Part shown: positions 1-8,343 of the stretch, one piece after another
How positions within the stretch are numbered: position 1 is the stretch's first letter
Layout: every line of letters begins with the position of its first letter
Assembly (NCBI GenBank): GCA_035325705.1
Contig: DAOKZI010000002.1
Coordinates: 62,001-126,000 of the forward strand
Direction: 5' to 3'
DNA length: 64,000 nt
Source of the DNA: Ga0077536 sp035325705
GTDB lineage: Bacteria; Pseudomonadota; Gammaproteobacteria; Ga0077536
Program-made: the position numbers and the translations under genes
The notes under the pieces: generated by a model
Database searches by the model: none
Told to the model about the DNA's origin: nothing
Seen by the model: the letters and a program-made list of their open reading frames with translations, nothing else

Positions 1-889
1 TGTCGACCGTTCCGCGCTTCACGTCCCAGTCCCAGAAGCCGATGCGGCCGGCGCGCAGCACCAGCTCCAGGCGGGAGCGTTCGGCAGCGAGCGCCTGCTC
101 TGCGCGCTTGCGCTTGGTGATGTCGAGGTGGATGCCGGTCGCGCGCAGCGGCCGGCCCGCGGCGTCGCGGCGGGTGACGCGGCCGCTGTCGAGTATCCAG
201 ACCCACTGGCCGTCGCGGCCGCGCAGCCTGAGCTCGGCGCTGAAGGCCGGCGTTTCCCCGTCGAGATGCCGCTGCAGCGCCGTCTCCACCTGCGCCAGAT
301 CCTCCGGATGCACCAGCCGCCGCCAGTCGTCGAGGCGCTTGGGCGCGCCGGCGGCGTCCCGGCCGAGCAGCGCCGCCCAGCGCTCGTCGACGCGGACGCG
401 ATCGCCGGGGATCTCCCAGTCCCAGACCGCGAGCCCGGCGCCCTCGATCACCAGCTCCAGCCGCTTGTCCTTGTCGCGCAGCTCGCCTTCGATGCCGATT
501 GCATGCCTGTCCAGCGCCTCGAGCAGCGCCGCACTGCGCTGCTGCAGCTCGCGCTCGAGCTTCGCCATCGTCGAGTTGAAGGCTTCGGCGATCGCATCCC
601 AGGCCGGCTCGCCCGAGGCCTCGAGCCGCACGTCGAGCTCGCCCTTTTCCGCGCGCTGCAGCGCCGAGCGCAGCCGGCGGACGCGCTGCCCGAGCGTCCG
701 TCGCGACAGGCCCCAGCCCGCGGCGAGCAGCGCCGCGACGCCGAGCAGCAGCGGCTCGACGGGCGGCTGGCCCAGATATCCGTAGGCGAAGGCGAGCAGG
801 ACGACCATGGCCAGAGCGGCCCCGCCGGCGCCGCGGATCGCGTAGTCCCGCGGCGCGTGGTGCCGGCCTGCGGCGCGCGGCGGGTCCAC
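1..889 (-). CDS. PAS-domain membrane sensor protein (3' part cut off by window edge)
   Basis: Reading leftwards from a GTG at 889, the frame gives two adjacent hydrophobic segments (about residues 22-42 and 46-65), a HAMP-like linker (about 70-115, with the motif GELDVRLEASGEPAWDAIAE), a short helix, then a PAS domain (about 140-250, with DKRLELVIEGAGLAVWDWEI at its start and a PAC-type end WVWILDSG...GIHLDITKRK) and the beginning of a second PAS (GRIGFWDWDV). The output domain (kinase or GGDEF/EAL) lies outside the window. The start is a GTG 20 nt after the stop of the HD-GYP regulator; no ATG lies upstream in frame. Same orientation and close spacing suggest co-transcription with that regulator, so a two-component or c-di-GMP role is likely, but the enzymatic class cannot be decided. 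Confidence 0.8.
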   Translation of the reverse strand, partial: MDPPRAAGRHHAPRDYAIRGAGGAALAMVVLLAFAYGYLGQPPVEPLLLGVAALLAAGWGLSRRTLGQRVRRLRSALQRAEKGELDVRLEASGEPAWDAIAEAFNSTMAKLERELQQRSAALLEALDRHAIGIEGELRDKDKRLELVIEGAGLAVWDWEIPGDRVRVDERWAALLGRDAAGAPKRLDDWRRLVHPEDLAQVETALQRHLDGETPAFSAELRLRGRDGQWVWILDSGRVTRRDAAGRPLRATGIHLDITKRKRAEQALAAERSRLELVLRAGRIGFWDWDVKRGTVD

Positions 890-908
890 CGTCCGACCGC
901 TCTGCCGC

Positions 909-2009
909 TCAGCCGGCGGCCATCGCGCCGAGGGAGGTGTCGGCCAGATCCGCCGTGCGGCGGATGTCTTCGAACAGGGTCTGGCCGAGATCCCGATCCG
1001 TCCCCGGCGGCTCGCAGCTCGCGGGATCGCGTTCGAGCATGGCGAGGAAGATCCGCATCAATTCGGGATCGCGCCAGCCGCGCGCCGCCTCTGCGCGCAG
1101 GATGTGCAGCACTTCCGCGCGCGGCAGGCCCGGCTTGTACGAGCGCGGATGGCTCAAGGCGTCGAAGATGTCGCAGATCTGGAACACGCGCGCGAGCAGC
1201 GGAATGTCGTTGCCGGCGAGCGCATCGGGATAGCCCGAGCCGTCCCAGCGCTCGTGATGGGAGCGGATGATCTGGACCGTGAGCCGGAAGCTCTTCAGCG
1301 CGCTGCACAGCCGTTCGCCGATCACGGTATGCGAGCGCATGATCGCCCACTCGGCCTCGTCCAGGGCGCCGGGCTTGAGGAGGATGCGATCCGGGATGCC
1401 GAGCTTGCCGATGTCGTGCAGCACCCCGCCGCGGCGTAGCGCCAGCAGTTGCTCGGCATCGAGACCGAGCTCGTGACCGAAGCGCAGCGCCAGATGCGCG
1501 AGCCGCGTGCAGTGATCGCCGGTGCCACCGTCCTTGGCCTCGACCATCCGCGCGAGCGCGAACAGCACGGCTTCCGCGCTGTCGAGCTGATCGGTGAGGC
1601 GCTTGCGATTGATCGCCGCGTCGACGCGTGCGATGAACTCCTCGGCGTTGTAGGGCTTGCGAATGAAGTCCGTCGCGCCGGCCCTCAGTCCGGCCGGCAG
1701 GATCTCACTGGTGCTACTGCCGGTGACCATGATGATCGGCAGCATCGCTTCGCCGAGATCCTCGCGGATGCGGCGGATCACTTCCTCGCCATCCATGCCC
1801 GGCATGCGCTTGTCCAGCACCACGGCGTCGAAGTCGTACCGCGCGATCAGCTCCAGCGCCTCCATGCCGTTGCTCGCCTCCACGGTCTGGTAGCGCGGCG
1901 GCTCGAGGATCTCGCGTTCCAGCGCGCGCTGCGCGGGCTCGTCGTCGACGATCAGCACGCGGAACGGGGCGGCGGCGTTGTATCGCGGTGAGTTCGCTAT
2001 CAGTGGCAT
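909..2009 (-). CDS. Response regulator with HD-GYP phosphodiesterase output
   Basis: 366 aa. An N-terminal receiver domain (residues ~17-135) has the acidic pair VDDE at 21-24, phospho-acceptor D66 in VVLDKRMPG, and the conserved K of RKPY at ~118. A C-terminal HD-GYP domain (residues ~150-335) shows the metal-binding HD in HDIGKLGIPD (~198-207) and the HH...DGSGYP signature (~251-261), so the catalytic set looks intact. HD-GYP domains of this family hydrolyse cyclic di-GMP to GMP; here activity would be set by phosphorylation from a partner kinase. The gene is followed after 20 nt by a PAS/HAMP membrane sensor on the same strand, the obvious candidate partner. The ribosome-binding site is weak. 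Confidence 0.93.
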   Translation of the reverse strand: MPLIANSPRYNAAAPFRVLIVDDEPAQRALEREILEPPRYQTVEASNGMEALELIARYDFDAVVLDKRMPGMDGEEVIRRIREDLGEAMLPIIMVTGSSTSEILPAGLRAGATDFIRKPYNAEEFIARVDAAINRKRLTDQLDSAEAVLFALARMVEAKDGGTGDHCTRLAHLALRFGHELGLDAEQLLALRRGGVLHDIGKLGIPDRILLKPGALDEAEWAIMRSHTVIGERLCSALKSFRLTVQIIRSHHERWDGSGYPDALAGNDIPLLARVFQICDIFDALSHPRSYKPGLPRAEVLHILRAEAARGWRDPELMRIFLAMLERDPASCEPPGTDRDLGQTLFEDIRRTADLADTSLGAMAAG

Positions 2010-2156
2010 GGCTAGGATCTCGTCGTCGGCACTGCGGCTGGGGGCCCGTCGCCGCCGCGGGCCTGCGGCCCGCGATGAGCCGGGGAGACGGGGTGGACCG
2101 GCCGGATGTCGGCTGCACCATAGCCCATCCGCGTTTATCAGCGAATATAGCGTTAC

Positions 2157-2170
2157 AGTTGGTCACAACT
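2157..2170. promoter_or_regulatory. Inverted repeat in the divergent promoter region
   Basis: AGTTG-GTCA-CAACT is a perfect 5-4-5 inverted repeat in an AT-richer stretch (about 2130-2172) between the HD-GYP regulator and the Ser/Thr kinase, which are transcribed divergently. It could be an operator; no regulator is assigned. Confidence 0.3.
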
Positions 2171-2191
2171 TGATGCCGCGGGCAGGGACGC

Positions 2192-3961
2192 ATGGGGAGT
2201 ATCGAAAGACGCAGCGGCGATGCCGCAGACACGGCCTCGCGCCGACGGACGCGCAGCGGCGGCGAGTTCGGGCCCGCGCGCGCCGCCGTTGACGTGGCGC
2301 GGGACAGGCCGGACCATCGCGCCGGCATGTCCCTGTTGAGTACTTACCGCAATGCGCTGCCCGTCGGCGCCCGCGTCCTCTGGTATCGCATCGAACGCGT
2401 GCTCGGCCAGGGCGCGTTCGGGATCACCTATCTCGCGCACGACGACAATCTGCATCGCGCCGTCGCGATCAAGGAATATCTGCCGGGCCACCTCGCGCGG
2501 CGCGAGGCCGATCTCACGATCCAGCCGCTGACGGCGCAACTGGAGGCCGAGTACACCACCGGCCTGCAGCGTTTCCTCAGCGAGGCGCGCACCCTCGCCC
2601 GCTTCGAGCACCCGAACATCGTGCGCGTCCACAACGTGTTCGAGCACAATCGCACGGCCTACATGGTGATGCAGTACGAGGAGGGCGAAGGCCTCGATCG
2701 CGTGCTGCGCCGGATCGGCCGCCTCGACGAGGCGCAGCTCCTGAGCTGGCTCGCGGGCCTGCTCGACGGCCTTGAGATCATCCATGCCCAGGGCTACGTG
2801 CACCGGGACATCAAGCCCGCCAACGTGCTGATCCGCGCGAGCGGCGAGCCCGTGCTGCTCGATTTCGGCTCGGCGCGCCACGCGACGCCCGAGGAAGCGA
2901 AGACGCTGACGAATTTCGTCTCCCCCGGCTATGCGCCGATCGAGCAGTACGCGGGCAAGAGCGATCAGCAGGGTCCGTGGACCGACATCTACGGCCTCGG
3001 TGCGACGCTCTACCGCGCGATGTCCGGCCAGCCGCCGCCGGACGCAGTCGAACGCAGCCACGCGCTGGCCCAGCAGGAAAGCGACACCTACCAGCCGGCA
3101 GAGCTCGCGTTCCGCGCCGACTACAGCCCCGGCTTCGTCGCCGCCATCGACCACGCGCTGCGCTTCCGCATCCAGGATCGCCCGCAGTCCATCGCGCAGT
3201 GGCGGCGCGAATTCCAGCTCCCGGAATCGCCGGCGACCGCCCTCACGCGGGTGGCGCCCGTCCCGAGCCTCGGCCCGCTCCCCGCCGACGAGGAGCCGAC
3301 GCGGCCGGCCGTGACCGCGGCTCCCGCCGCTTCGCCACCGACTTCGCCCGGCACCGTCCTCGTCCCGCGCCGCTCGCTGTTCGCCGGCGGCGTGCTGCTG
3401 GTGGTATTGACGGCAGTCGTGGTCCTGCTCGCGCGGCAGCTTCCGGAGCCGGTGCGCGCGCCGCTGACGCCCGCGGCATCGAGCCCGAGCTCGGACACCG
3501 ACAGGCAGCCGCTGGACAACGCGGCCTTGACGCTCGCCGCCCGCGTCGAAGATTTGCTGGCGCGCGCCGCGGTCGACATCGAAGCCGCGCGCTACACCGA
3601 GCCGGCCGGCGCGAATGCCTACGAGAAATATCGCGACGTGCTCGCCCTGGACCCGTCCAACGAGGCCGCGCGCGAGGGCATCGCGCACCTCGCGCGGCGC
3701 TATCTCGAGCTCGCCCGCCGCGACATCGACGGCGGCCGGCTCGCGCGCGCCGAGCACTACCTCGCACGGGCCGAGGCCCTGGATCCCGGCCGGCTCGAGA
3801 CGATCGCCGCGCGCGAGGCGCTGACGCGGCGTCAGGCCGGCATCGCGCCGGAACCGGCATCGAAGAGCGCCGGTCCAAGCCCAAACCTCGCGCCGCCGGC
3901 AGCGGTCCCGGCCGAAGCCCGGCCGGCGCCGATCGAGGAGCGCGCGCCGCCGCCGCGCTAG
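2192..3961 (+). CDS. Membrane-anchored Ser/Thr protein kinase with C-terminal periplasmic repeat region
   Basis: 589 aa from the ATG at 2192. Hanks-type kinase domain: glycine loop VLGQGAFGITYLA (~70-82), ATP lysine K94 in AIKEYLPG, catalytic loop HRDIKPANVL (H204-R205-D206), metal-binding DFG at 224-226. A single hydrophobic helix at ~396-416 follows, then a Pro/Ala-rich linker and a helical, TPR-like segment (~440-560), predicted outside the membrane, with a Pro-rich tail. The ATG at 2192 has a good ribosome-binding site (AGGGA), but conservation begins around the ATG at 2327 (MSLLSTYRNALPVG), so the first 45 residues may not be real. It is followed after 44 nt by a small exported protein that may be a partner or substrate. 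Such kinases usually control secretion or cell-envelope processes; the target here is unknown. Confidence 0.9.
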   Translation: MGSIERRSGDAADTASRRRTRSGGEFGPARAAVDVARDRPDHRAGMSLLSTYRNALPVGARVLWYRIERVLGQGAFGITYLAHDDNLHRAVAIKEYLPGHLARREADLTIQPLTAQLEAEYTTGLQRFLSEARTLARFEHPNIVRVHNVFEHNRTAYMVMQYEEGEGLDRVLRRIGRLDEAQLLSWLAGLLDGLEIIHAQGYVHRDIKPANVLIRASGEPVLLDFGSARHATPEEAKTLTNFVSPGYAPIEQYAGKSDQQGPWTDIYGLGATLYRAMSGQPPPDAVERSHALAQQESDTYQPAELAFRADYSPGFVAAIDHALRFRIQDRPQSIAQWRREFQLPESPATALTRVAPVPSLGPLPADEEPTRPAVTAAPAASPPTSPGTVLVPRRSLFAGGVLLVVLTAVVVLLARQLPEPVRAPLTPAASSPSSDTDRQPLDNAALTLAARVEDLLARAAVDIEAARYTEPAGANAYEKYRDVLALDPSNEAAREGIAHLARRYLELARRDIDGGRLARAEHYLARAEALDPGRLETIAAREALTRRQAGIAPEPASKSAGPSPNLAPPAAVPAEARPAPIEERAPPPR

Positions 3962-4005
3962 CCGGTACGTCGAGGCTCCCTTTCCGCCTTCGGCAAGGAG
4001 TCACC

Positions 4006-4488
4006 ATGCGCACACTCGCCCTGCTGCTCGCGATCCTCGGTATCGGTGTGTCCGCGCCGGCGCAGGCCGTGCGCTACGTCGCACCGCCCAGCGGCCGTCT
4101 GATGCTGAACGCGGTGCTGCCGGCCGGCGTGACGAGCGGCGTCGCGCTGCCGCTCTACCTCGAGAAGACCGGACGCTACTACGCCGAGCTCTACCTCGAG
4201 GGCGCGGACGCAAAGCCCGTCGCGGTCACGGCGTCGACGCCGCTGTCCTTGCGCTTCGTCTTCAAGCGGCGCGACGCGGTGCTGCACGAGGAGCGCGTCG
4301 AGACCGTGCTCGCGCCCGGCGAACATCACAAGACCCTGTTCTGGATCGAAGCGCCGGGCGTGCTGCCGCCGCGGCAGGAGCTCGCGCTCGAAGTGAGTCT
4401 GCGCGAGGCGCCGCCGGCGCTCGCCGGCAAGGCGCTGCGCCTGCAGATCACGCGCAAGTTCGAGATGCGACCGCTGGTGCCGCCGTGA
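4006..4488 (+). CDS. Small exported protein downstream of Ser/Thr kinase
   Basis: 160 aa. The ATG at 4006 has a strong AAGGAG five bases upstream. The N-terminus is a clear Sec signal peptide (MRTLALLLAILGIGVSAPAQA, cleavage after AQA), so the mature ~139-aa protein should be periplasmic or secreted. The mature part has alternating hydrophobic residues typical of a beta sandwich (GRYYAELYLEG, LSLRFVFKRR, ALEVSLREA). No Cys, no transmembrane helix, no recognised motif. It lies 44 nt behind the kinase gene in the same direction, implying co-expression. I do not recognise the family; function unknown. Confidence 0.8.
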   Translation: MRTLALLLAILGIGVSAPAQAVRYVAPPSGRLMLNAVLPAGVTSGVALPLYLEKTGRYYAELYLEGADAKPVAVTASTPLSLRFVFKRRDAVLHEERVETVLAPGEHHKTLFWIEAPGVLPPRQELALEVSLREAPPALAGKALRLQITRKFEMRPLVPP

Positions 4489-4606
4489 CGGGACGCACGT
4501 AGCGAGCGGCGAGCACGAGCGCACTCATGGGGCTTTCCCCGCGGATGCGGTCCGTTACGATACCGCAGCGACCCCAGCCGGGGTTTGAGCCCGCGATGGA
4601 GATCAC

Positions 4607-5470
4607 ATGCCCTTGTCGAGCAGCCTGGTCGGCACGGCCACGAAGCCCGCCGAACATCATGTAGATGCGCGCTGGTGGATGGCCTATGCCGCGGGGCTCG
4701 GCGAAACCGACGCGCGCTACTACGACACGACCGCCCGGCTCGCGATGCACCCGGTGTTCCCGGTCTGCGTCGAATGGGATTCGATCCTCGAGCTGCGCCT
4801 GGGCCCCGGCGCGGCCGGCATGTCGGCCGCCGAGCAGGCGCGCGCGGTCCACGCCGATCACGATCTGCATCTGCTGTCCCCGCTCGAAGGGGACACGGTG
4901 CTGTACACGACGGCGACCGCGGTCGCCGTCGAGCGACGCAAGCCGGGCGCCTACCTGTTGAAGCGCCTCGACAGCGTCGATGCGCGCGGGCGGCTCGTCT
5001 TCCGCACCTGGCAGGGCACGCTCTACCGCGGCGTCGAGGTCGCAGGCCCGGACCGACGGCTCGAGCCCCCACCGGCCTGGCCGGCGGCGCCGGTAGCGGC
5101 GCCGGCGGCGAGCGAAGCCGAGCAGATCGCCGTGCCCCTGCAGGCCGCGCACGTCTATACCGAGTGCGCGCGGATCTGGAATCCCATCCATACCGATCTC
5201 GCCCACGCCCGCGCGGCCGGGCTGCCCGCCCTCATCCTGCACGGGACGGCCACGCTCGCGCTGGCGGTGTCGCGCCTCGTGCAAGGGCGGCTAGGCGGCG
5301 ACCCCGGCCGCGTGCGGCGCCTCGGCGGCCGCTTCAGCGGTATGGTCGAGATGCCGACGAGCTTGCGCTTGAGCAGCGTCGATCCCTCGCCCGGCCTTCT
5401 CACGTGGAGCGTGTCGACGCCGGACGGACACCCGGTTATCAGCCGCGCCTATCTGGAATACGCGCCATGA
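4607..5470 (+). CDS. MaoC-like / FAS1-type acyl dehydratase (double hotdog)
   Basis: 287 aa, start supported by GGAG upstream of ATG 4607. The N-terminal half (~1-140) resembles the MaoC N-terminal dehydratase domain; the C-terminal half carries the hydratase-2 type motif around IWNPIHTDLAHARAAGLPAL followed by HGTATLALA, with the Asp and His expected for water addition to 2-enoyl-CoA. Length (about 290 aa) fits two-hotdog (R)-enoyl-CoA hydratases. The stop overlaps the start of the next gene (ATGA), so translation is coupled to the luciferase-like oxidoreductase and then a P450. This points to a beta-oxidation-like step on an unusual acyl-CoA or a related hydration; the substrate cannot be told. 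Confidence 0.85.
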   Translation: MPLSSSLVGTATKPAEHHVDARWWMAYAAGLGETDARYYDTTARLAMHPVFPVCVEWDSILELRLGPGAAGMSAAEQARAVHADHDLHLLSPLEGDTVLYTTATAVAVERRKPGAYLLKRLDSVDARGRLVFRTWQGTLYRGVEVAGPDRRLEPPPAWPAAPVAAPAASEAEQIAVPLQAAHVYTECARIWNPIHTDLAHARAAGLPALILHGTATLALAVSRLVQGRLGGDPGRVRRLGGRFSGMVEMPTSLRLSSVDPSPGLLTWSVSTPDGHPVISRAYLEYAP

Positions 5471-6474
5471 GCGCGCGGCTCGGCTTCGGCCTGTGGTATT
5501 CGCTGCGCAACCCGGCGCGCTGGGCGCGCCCGATCACCGAGATTTACGCCCAGACGCTGCGCCAGATCGCCTGGGCCGAGACCATCGGCTATGACGACGT
5601 CTGGCTCACCGAGCACCACTTCTGCGACGACGGCCACGCGCCGTCGATCTTGCCGCTCGCGGCCGCGGTCGCCGCGCGCACCGCGCGCATCCGGATCGGC
5701 ACCAGCGTACTGCTGCTGCCGCTGCATCACCCCGTGCGCGTCGCCGAGGACGCCGCGACGATCGACATCCTCTCGCACGGCCGCTTCGAGCTCGGCGTCG
5801 GCGTCGGTTATCGGCCGCAGGAATTCTCGGGCCTCGGACTGTCGGTCCGGGATCGCGGCGGCCGCATGGACGAAGGCCTGGACATCATCCGCGCGCTGTG
5901 GCGCGGCGAGACCGTCGACTATCGCGGGCGTCATTTCACGATCGAAGGCGCGAAGCTCGCGCCGCTGCCGGTGCAGTCGCCGCCGCCGCTGTGGATCGGC
6001 GGTTTCGCGCCCGTCTCCGCGCGGCGCGCCGCGCGCATCGGCGACGGCTATCTCGGCACCGGGGAAATGGGCAAGCTGCTGAAGATCTATCGCGAGGAGC
6101 GCGCCCGCCTCGGCCATGCGGGCCCGGGCCGCGCGATCGGCGGGCACTTCTGGCTGATCGTGTCCAAAGATCCGAAGCGCACGCTCGCCGCGCTCGGTCC
6201 CCACGTGCTCTACCAGATCGAGGTCTACAACCGCTGGCTCGCCGAGGCCGGGCAGGCGCTGTTTCCGCCGGTGTCCTCACCGGCCGATCTGGTCGATCGA
6301 GGCATCCTGCAGATCCTGCGGCCGGCGCAGGCGGTCGACGTCATCGGCGCCTATGCCGAGGCGACCGGCATCGAGCGCTATTACACCTGGACCGTGCCGC
6401 CGGGCTATCCCGAAGAGCAGATGGACGAGCATCTGCAGCGCTTCGCCGAAGACGTGATCCCGCAGTTTCGCTGA
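5467..6474 (+). CDS. LLM-class flavin-dependent oxidoreductase
   Basis: 335 aa, starting at the ATG that overlaps the upstream stop by four bases. Shows the luciferase-like TIM-barrel pattern: N-terminal WAETIGYDDVWLTEHHF, then RIRIGTSVLLLPLHHPVRVAEDAATID and FELGVGVGYRPQEF, with LWIGGFAPVSARRAARIGDGYL near the flavin phosphate site. Family members use F420 or FMN; FMN is more likely in a proteobacterium. Sits between a MaoC-like dehydratase and a P450 in what looks like one operon (10-nt gap to the P450). Reaction is probably monooxygenation or dehydrogenation of a hydrophobic substrate. Confidence 0.9.
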   Translation: MSARLGFGLWYSLRNPARWARPITEIYAQTLRQIAWAETIGYDDVWLTEHHFCDDGHAPSILPLAAAVAARTARIRIGTSVLLLPLHHPVRVAEDAATIDILSHGRFELGVGVGYRPQEFSGLGLSVRDRGGRMDEGLDIIRALWRGETVDYRGRHFTIEGAKLAPLPVQSPPPLWIGGFAPVSARRAARIGDGYLGTGEMGKLLKIYREERARLGHAGPGRAIGGHFWLIVSKDPKRTLAALGPHVLYQIEVYNRWLAEAGQALFPPVSSPADLVDRGILQILRPAQAVDVIGAYAEATGIERYYTWTVPPGYPEEQMDEHLQRFAEDVIPQFR

Positions 6475-6484
6475 CGAGGCCCCG

Positions 6485-7843
6485 ATGAACGCGCCGACCA
6501 CCGCCCGCGTCCACGCGCCGCCCCCGCCCGGCCCCGGCTTCTGGCAAAGCCTCGCCGGCTATCGCCGCAATCCGGCGACCTATTTCACGGCGCTGGCGCG
6601 CCGCTACGGCGACGTGCTGCGCTGGCGCGGGCCGATGGACATCTATCTGCTGAACGATCCGGACGACGTGCGCCGCGTGATGACGCAGGCCTGGCCGCAG
6701 TTCACCAAGGACAACATCGACTACCGCGTGCTGCGGCTGACGATGGGCAATGGGCTGGTCACCAGCGACGGTCTCGACTGGGCCAGGCAGCGGCGGCTGA
6801 TGCAGCCGATGTTCCACAATCGCATCGTCAATGCCTTCGACGCGGCGATCAACGCGTGTACCGAAACGCTGGTCGCGCGCTGGCGGGCGCGCGGCGCCGA
6901 CGAGGCCTTCGCGCTCGATCGCGAGCTCAGCCGGCTCACCTTCCAGGTCGTCGGCGCGACGCTGTTCGGCGCCGACATCGACGCACACGCCGATCAGGTG
7001 GCGGCGATGCTCGAGGTGATGAACGTCAATCCGAAAACGATCCGCGCCCTGCTCACGCAGTGGCCGTGGATCCCGACGAGCGGCAATCGCCGGTTCGTCC
7101 GGCATCTCGCGCTGCTCGATCGCATCGTCTACGGTCTCGTCGAGCGCCGGCGCGCGAGCGGCGAAACGCGCGGCGATCTGCTGGGGCTGCTGCTCGCCGC
7201 GCGCGACGCCAATACCGGCGAGGCGATGGCGGAAACGCAGATCCGCGATGAAGTCGTCACGCTGATGCTGGCCGGGCACGAGACCTCCGCGACCGCCCTC
7301 GGCTGGACTTTCCATCTGCTCGCGCAGCATCCGGAGATCGAAGCGACGCTGGTCGAGGAACTGCGCCGCGAGCTCGGCGGCCGCCCCGCGCAGGCGGCCG
7401 ATCTCGCGCGGCTGCCCTTTCTCAAGCAGGTGGTGCAGGAATCGATGCGGGTGTTTCCGCCGGTGTGGGGTATCTCGCGCGCGCTCGCCGAGGACTGCGA
7501 GTTCGGCGGCTATCGCGTCCCGCGCGGCGCCTACGTCGCGATCCTGCCCTATGCGCTGCATCGCCATCCCGCGCACTGGAGCGATCCCGAGCGCTTCGAT
7601 CCGTCGCGCTTCAGTCCCAAGCGCAGCGAGTCGCGCCATTCCTACTGCTATCTGCCCTTCGCCGCCGGCCCGCGCACCTGCATCGGCGCCGGCATGGCGA
7701 TGCTCGAAATCCAGCTCGTCCTCGCCCGCCTGCTGCCGCTGTTCCGCGTCCGCCCCGTGCCGGGCCATCCCGTCGTCCCCCTCGCCTCCGTCACCTACCG
7801 CCCGCGCTACGGGATCCGCGCGACGGTTGTGCCGCGAGCTTGA
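6485..7843 (+). CDS. Cytochrome P450
   Basis: 452 aa, a typical bacterial soluble P450 without membrane anchor. I-helix oxygen-activation motif AGHETSA (~263-269), K-helix ExxR as E319-S-M-R322, PERF-type segment DPERFDPSRF, and the heme-binding loop FAAGPRTCIGAG with the axial thiolate C399. The sequence resembles the CYP-type with 'GHETSATALGW' common in both fatty-acid and terpenoid hydroxylases. It is the last gene of the MaoC-LLM-P450 group. No ferredoxin or ferredoxin reductase is adjacent, so redox partners must come from elsewhere. A repeat-filled region follows. Confidence 0.95.
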   Translation: MNAPTTARVHAPPPPGPGFWQSLAGYRRNPATYFTALARRYGDVLRWRGPMDIYLLNDPDDVRRVMTQAWPQFTKDNIDYRVLRLTMGNGLVTSDGLDWARQRRLMQPMFHNRIVNAFDAAINACTETLVARWRARGADEAFALDRELSRLTFQVVGATLFGADIDAHADQVAAMLEVMNVNPKTIRALLTQWPWIPTSGNRRFVRHLALLDRIVYGLVERRRASGETRGDLLGLLLAARDANTGEAMAETQIRDEVVTLMLAGHETSATALGWTFHLLAQHPEIEATLVEELRRELGGRPAQAADLARLPFLKQVVQESMRVFPPVWGISRALAEDCEFGGYRVPRGAYVAILPYALHRHPAHWSDPERFDPSRFSPKRSESRHSYCYLPFAAGPRTCIGAGMAMLEIQLVLARLLPLFRVRPVPGHPVVPLASVTYRPRYGIRATVVPRA

Positions 7844-7943
7844 GCCGGAGAATCTGGCCACGGAGGGCACGGAGGAGATGGATTGATGAAGCCTCCGTAA
7901 CGCTGTCGCCGATGGATATCGATGAGCTGCGGAGGCGCAGTTC

Positions 7944-8272
7944 GTAGCTTGGGCTGACGAAGGAAGCCCAACGGTCATGATGCGCGCGTCACCCGCCATC
8001 ATGAAAGAGGCGTGGTCGCCCCCTTCCCGGATTCCGCGCCGCTGCGCGGCGCTCCTTCCGGGCTACAAGAGAACCGTCTTCGTAGCCCGGAAGGAGCGCA
8101 GCGGAATCCGGGTTCGGCGCCCGCCGTCCTCTCCTGCATTCGAGAAGACCCGGCGGTGCGCGGCGAGCAGGGCCGAAAGCCCTTGCGTAGCGGACATGCC
8201 CGATCCCGGGTTCCGCTACGCTGCACCCGGGCTACGAGAATGTGGGGGCGTCCTCTTTCACGGCAACCTACG
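7944..8272. repeat. Full-length composite palindromic intergenic element (copy A)
   Basis: The gap 7844-8343 has no gene. It holds, in order: a hairpin GCTTGGGCTGACGAAGGAAG/CCCAAC (7944-7972), a short conserved link ending ATCATGAAAGAGG, a REP unit facing left (8026-8067), a REP unit facing right (8082-8112, GTAGCCCGG...AATCCGGG), a ~90-nt conserved spacer containing CATTCGAGAAGA and GGCCGAAAGCCCTTGCG, a third REP (8203-8236), and CCTCTTTCACGGCAACCTACG. A colinear copy occurs at 35454-35742. Ends read CGTAGCTT and AACCTACG, nearly inverted copies. A different repeat with TGTTCTCTGTGTTCTCGGTG follows at 8287-8312. The region resembles a non-autonomous mobile element or REP cluster; no transposase is present. 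Confidence 0.75.
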
Positions 8273-8343
8273 CCATCCATCTCACCTCCGTGTTCTCTGT
8301 GTTCTCGGTGGCAAAAAGCAGTCCATCAGGCAGCACTCCCGCC

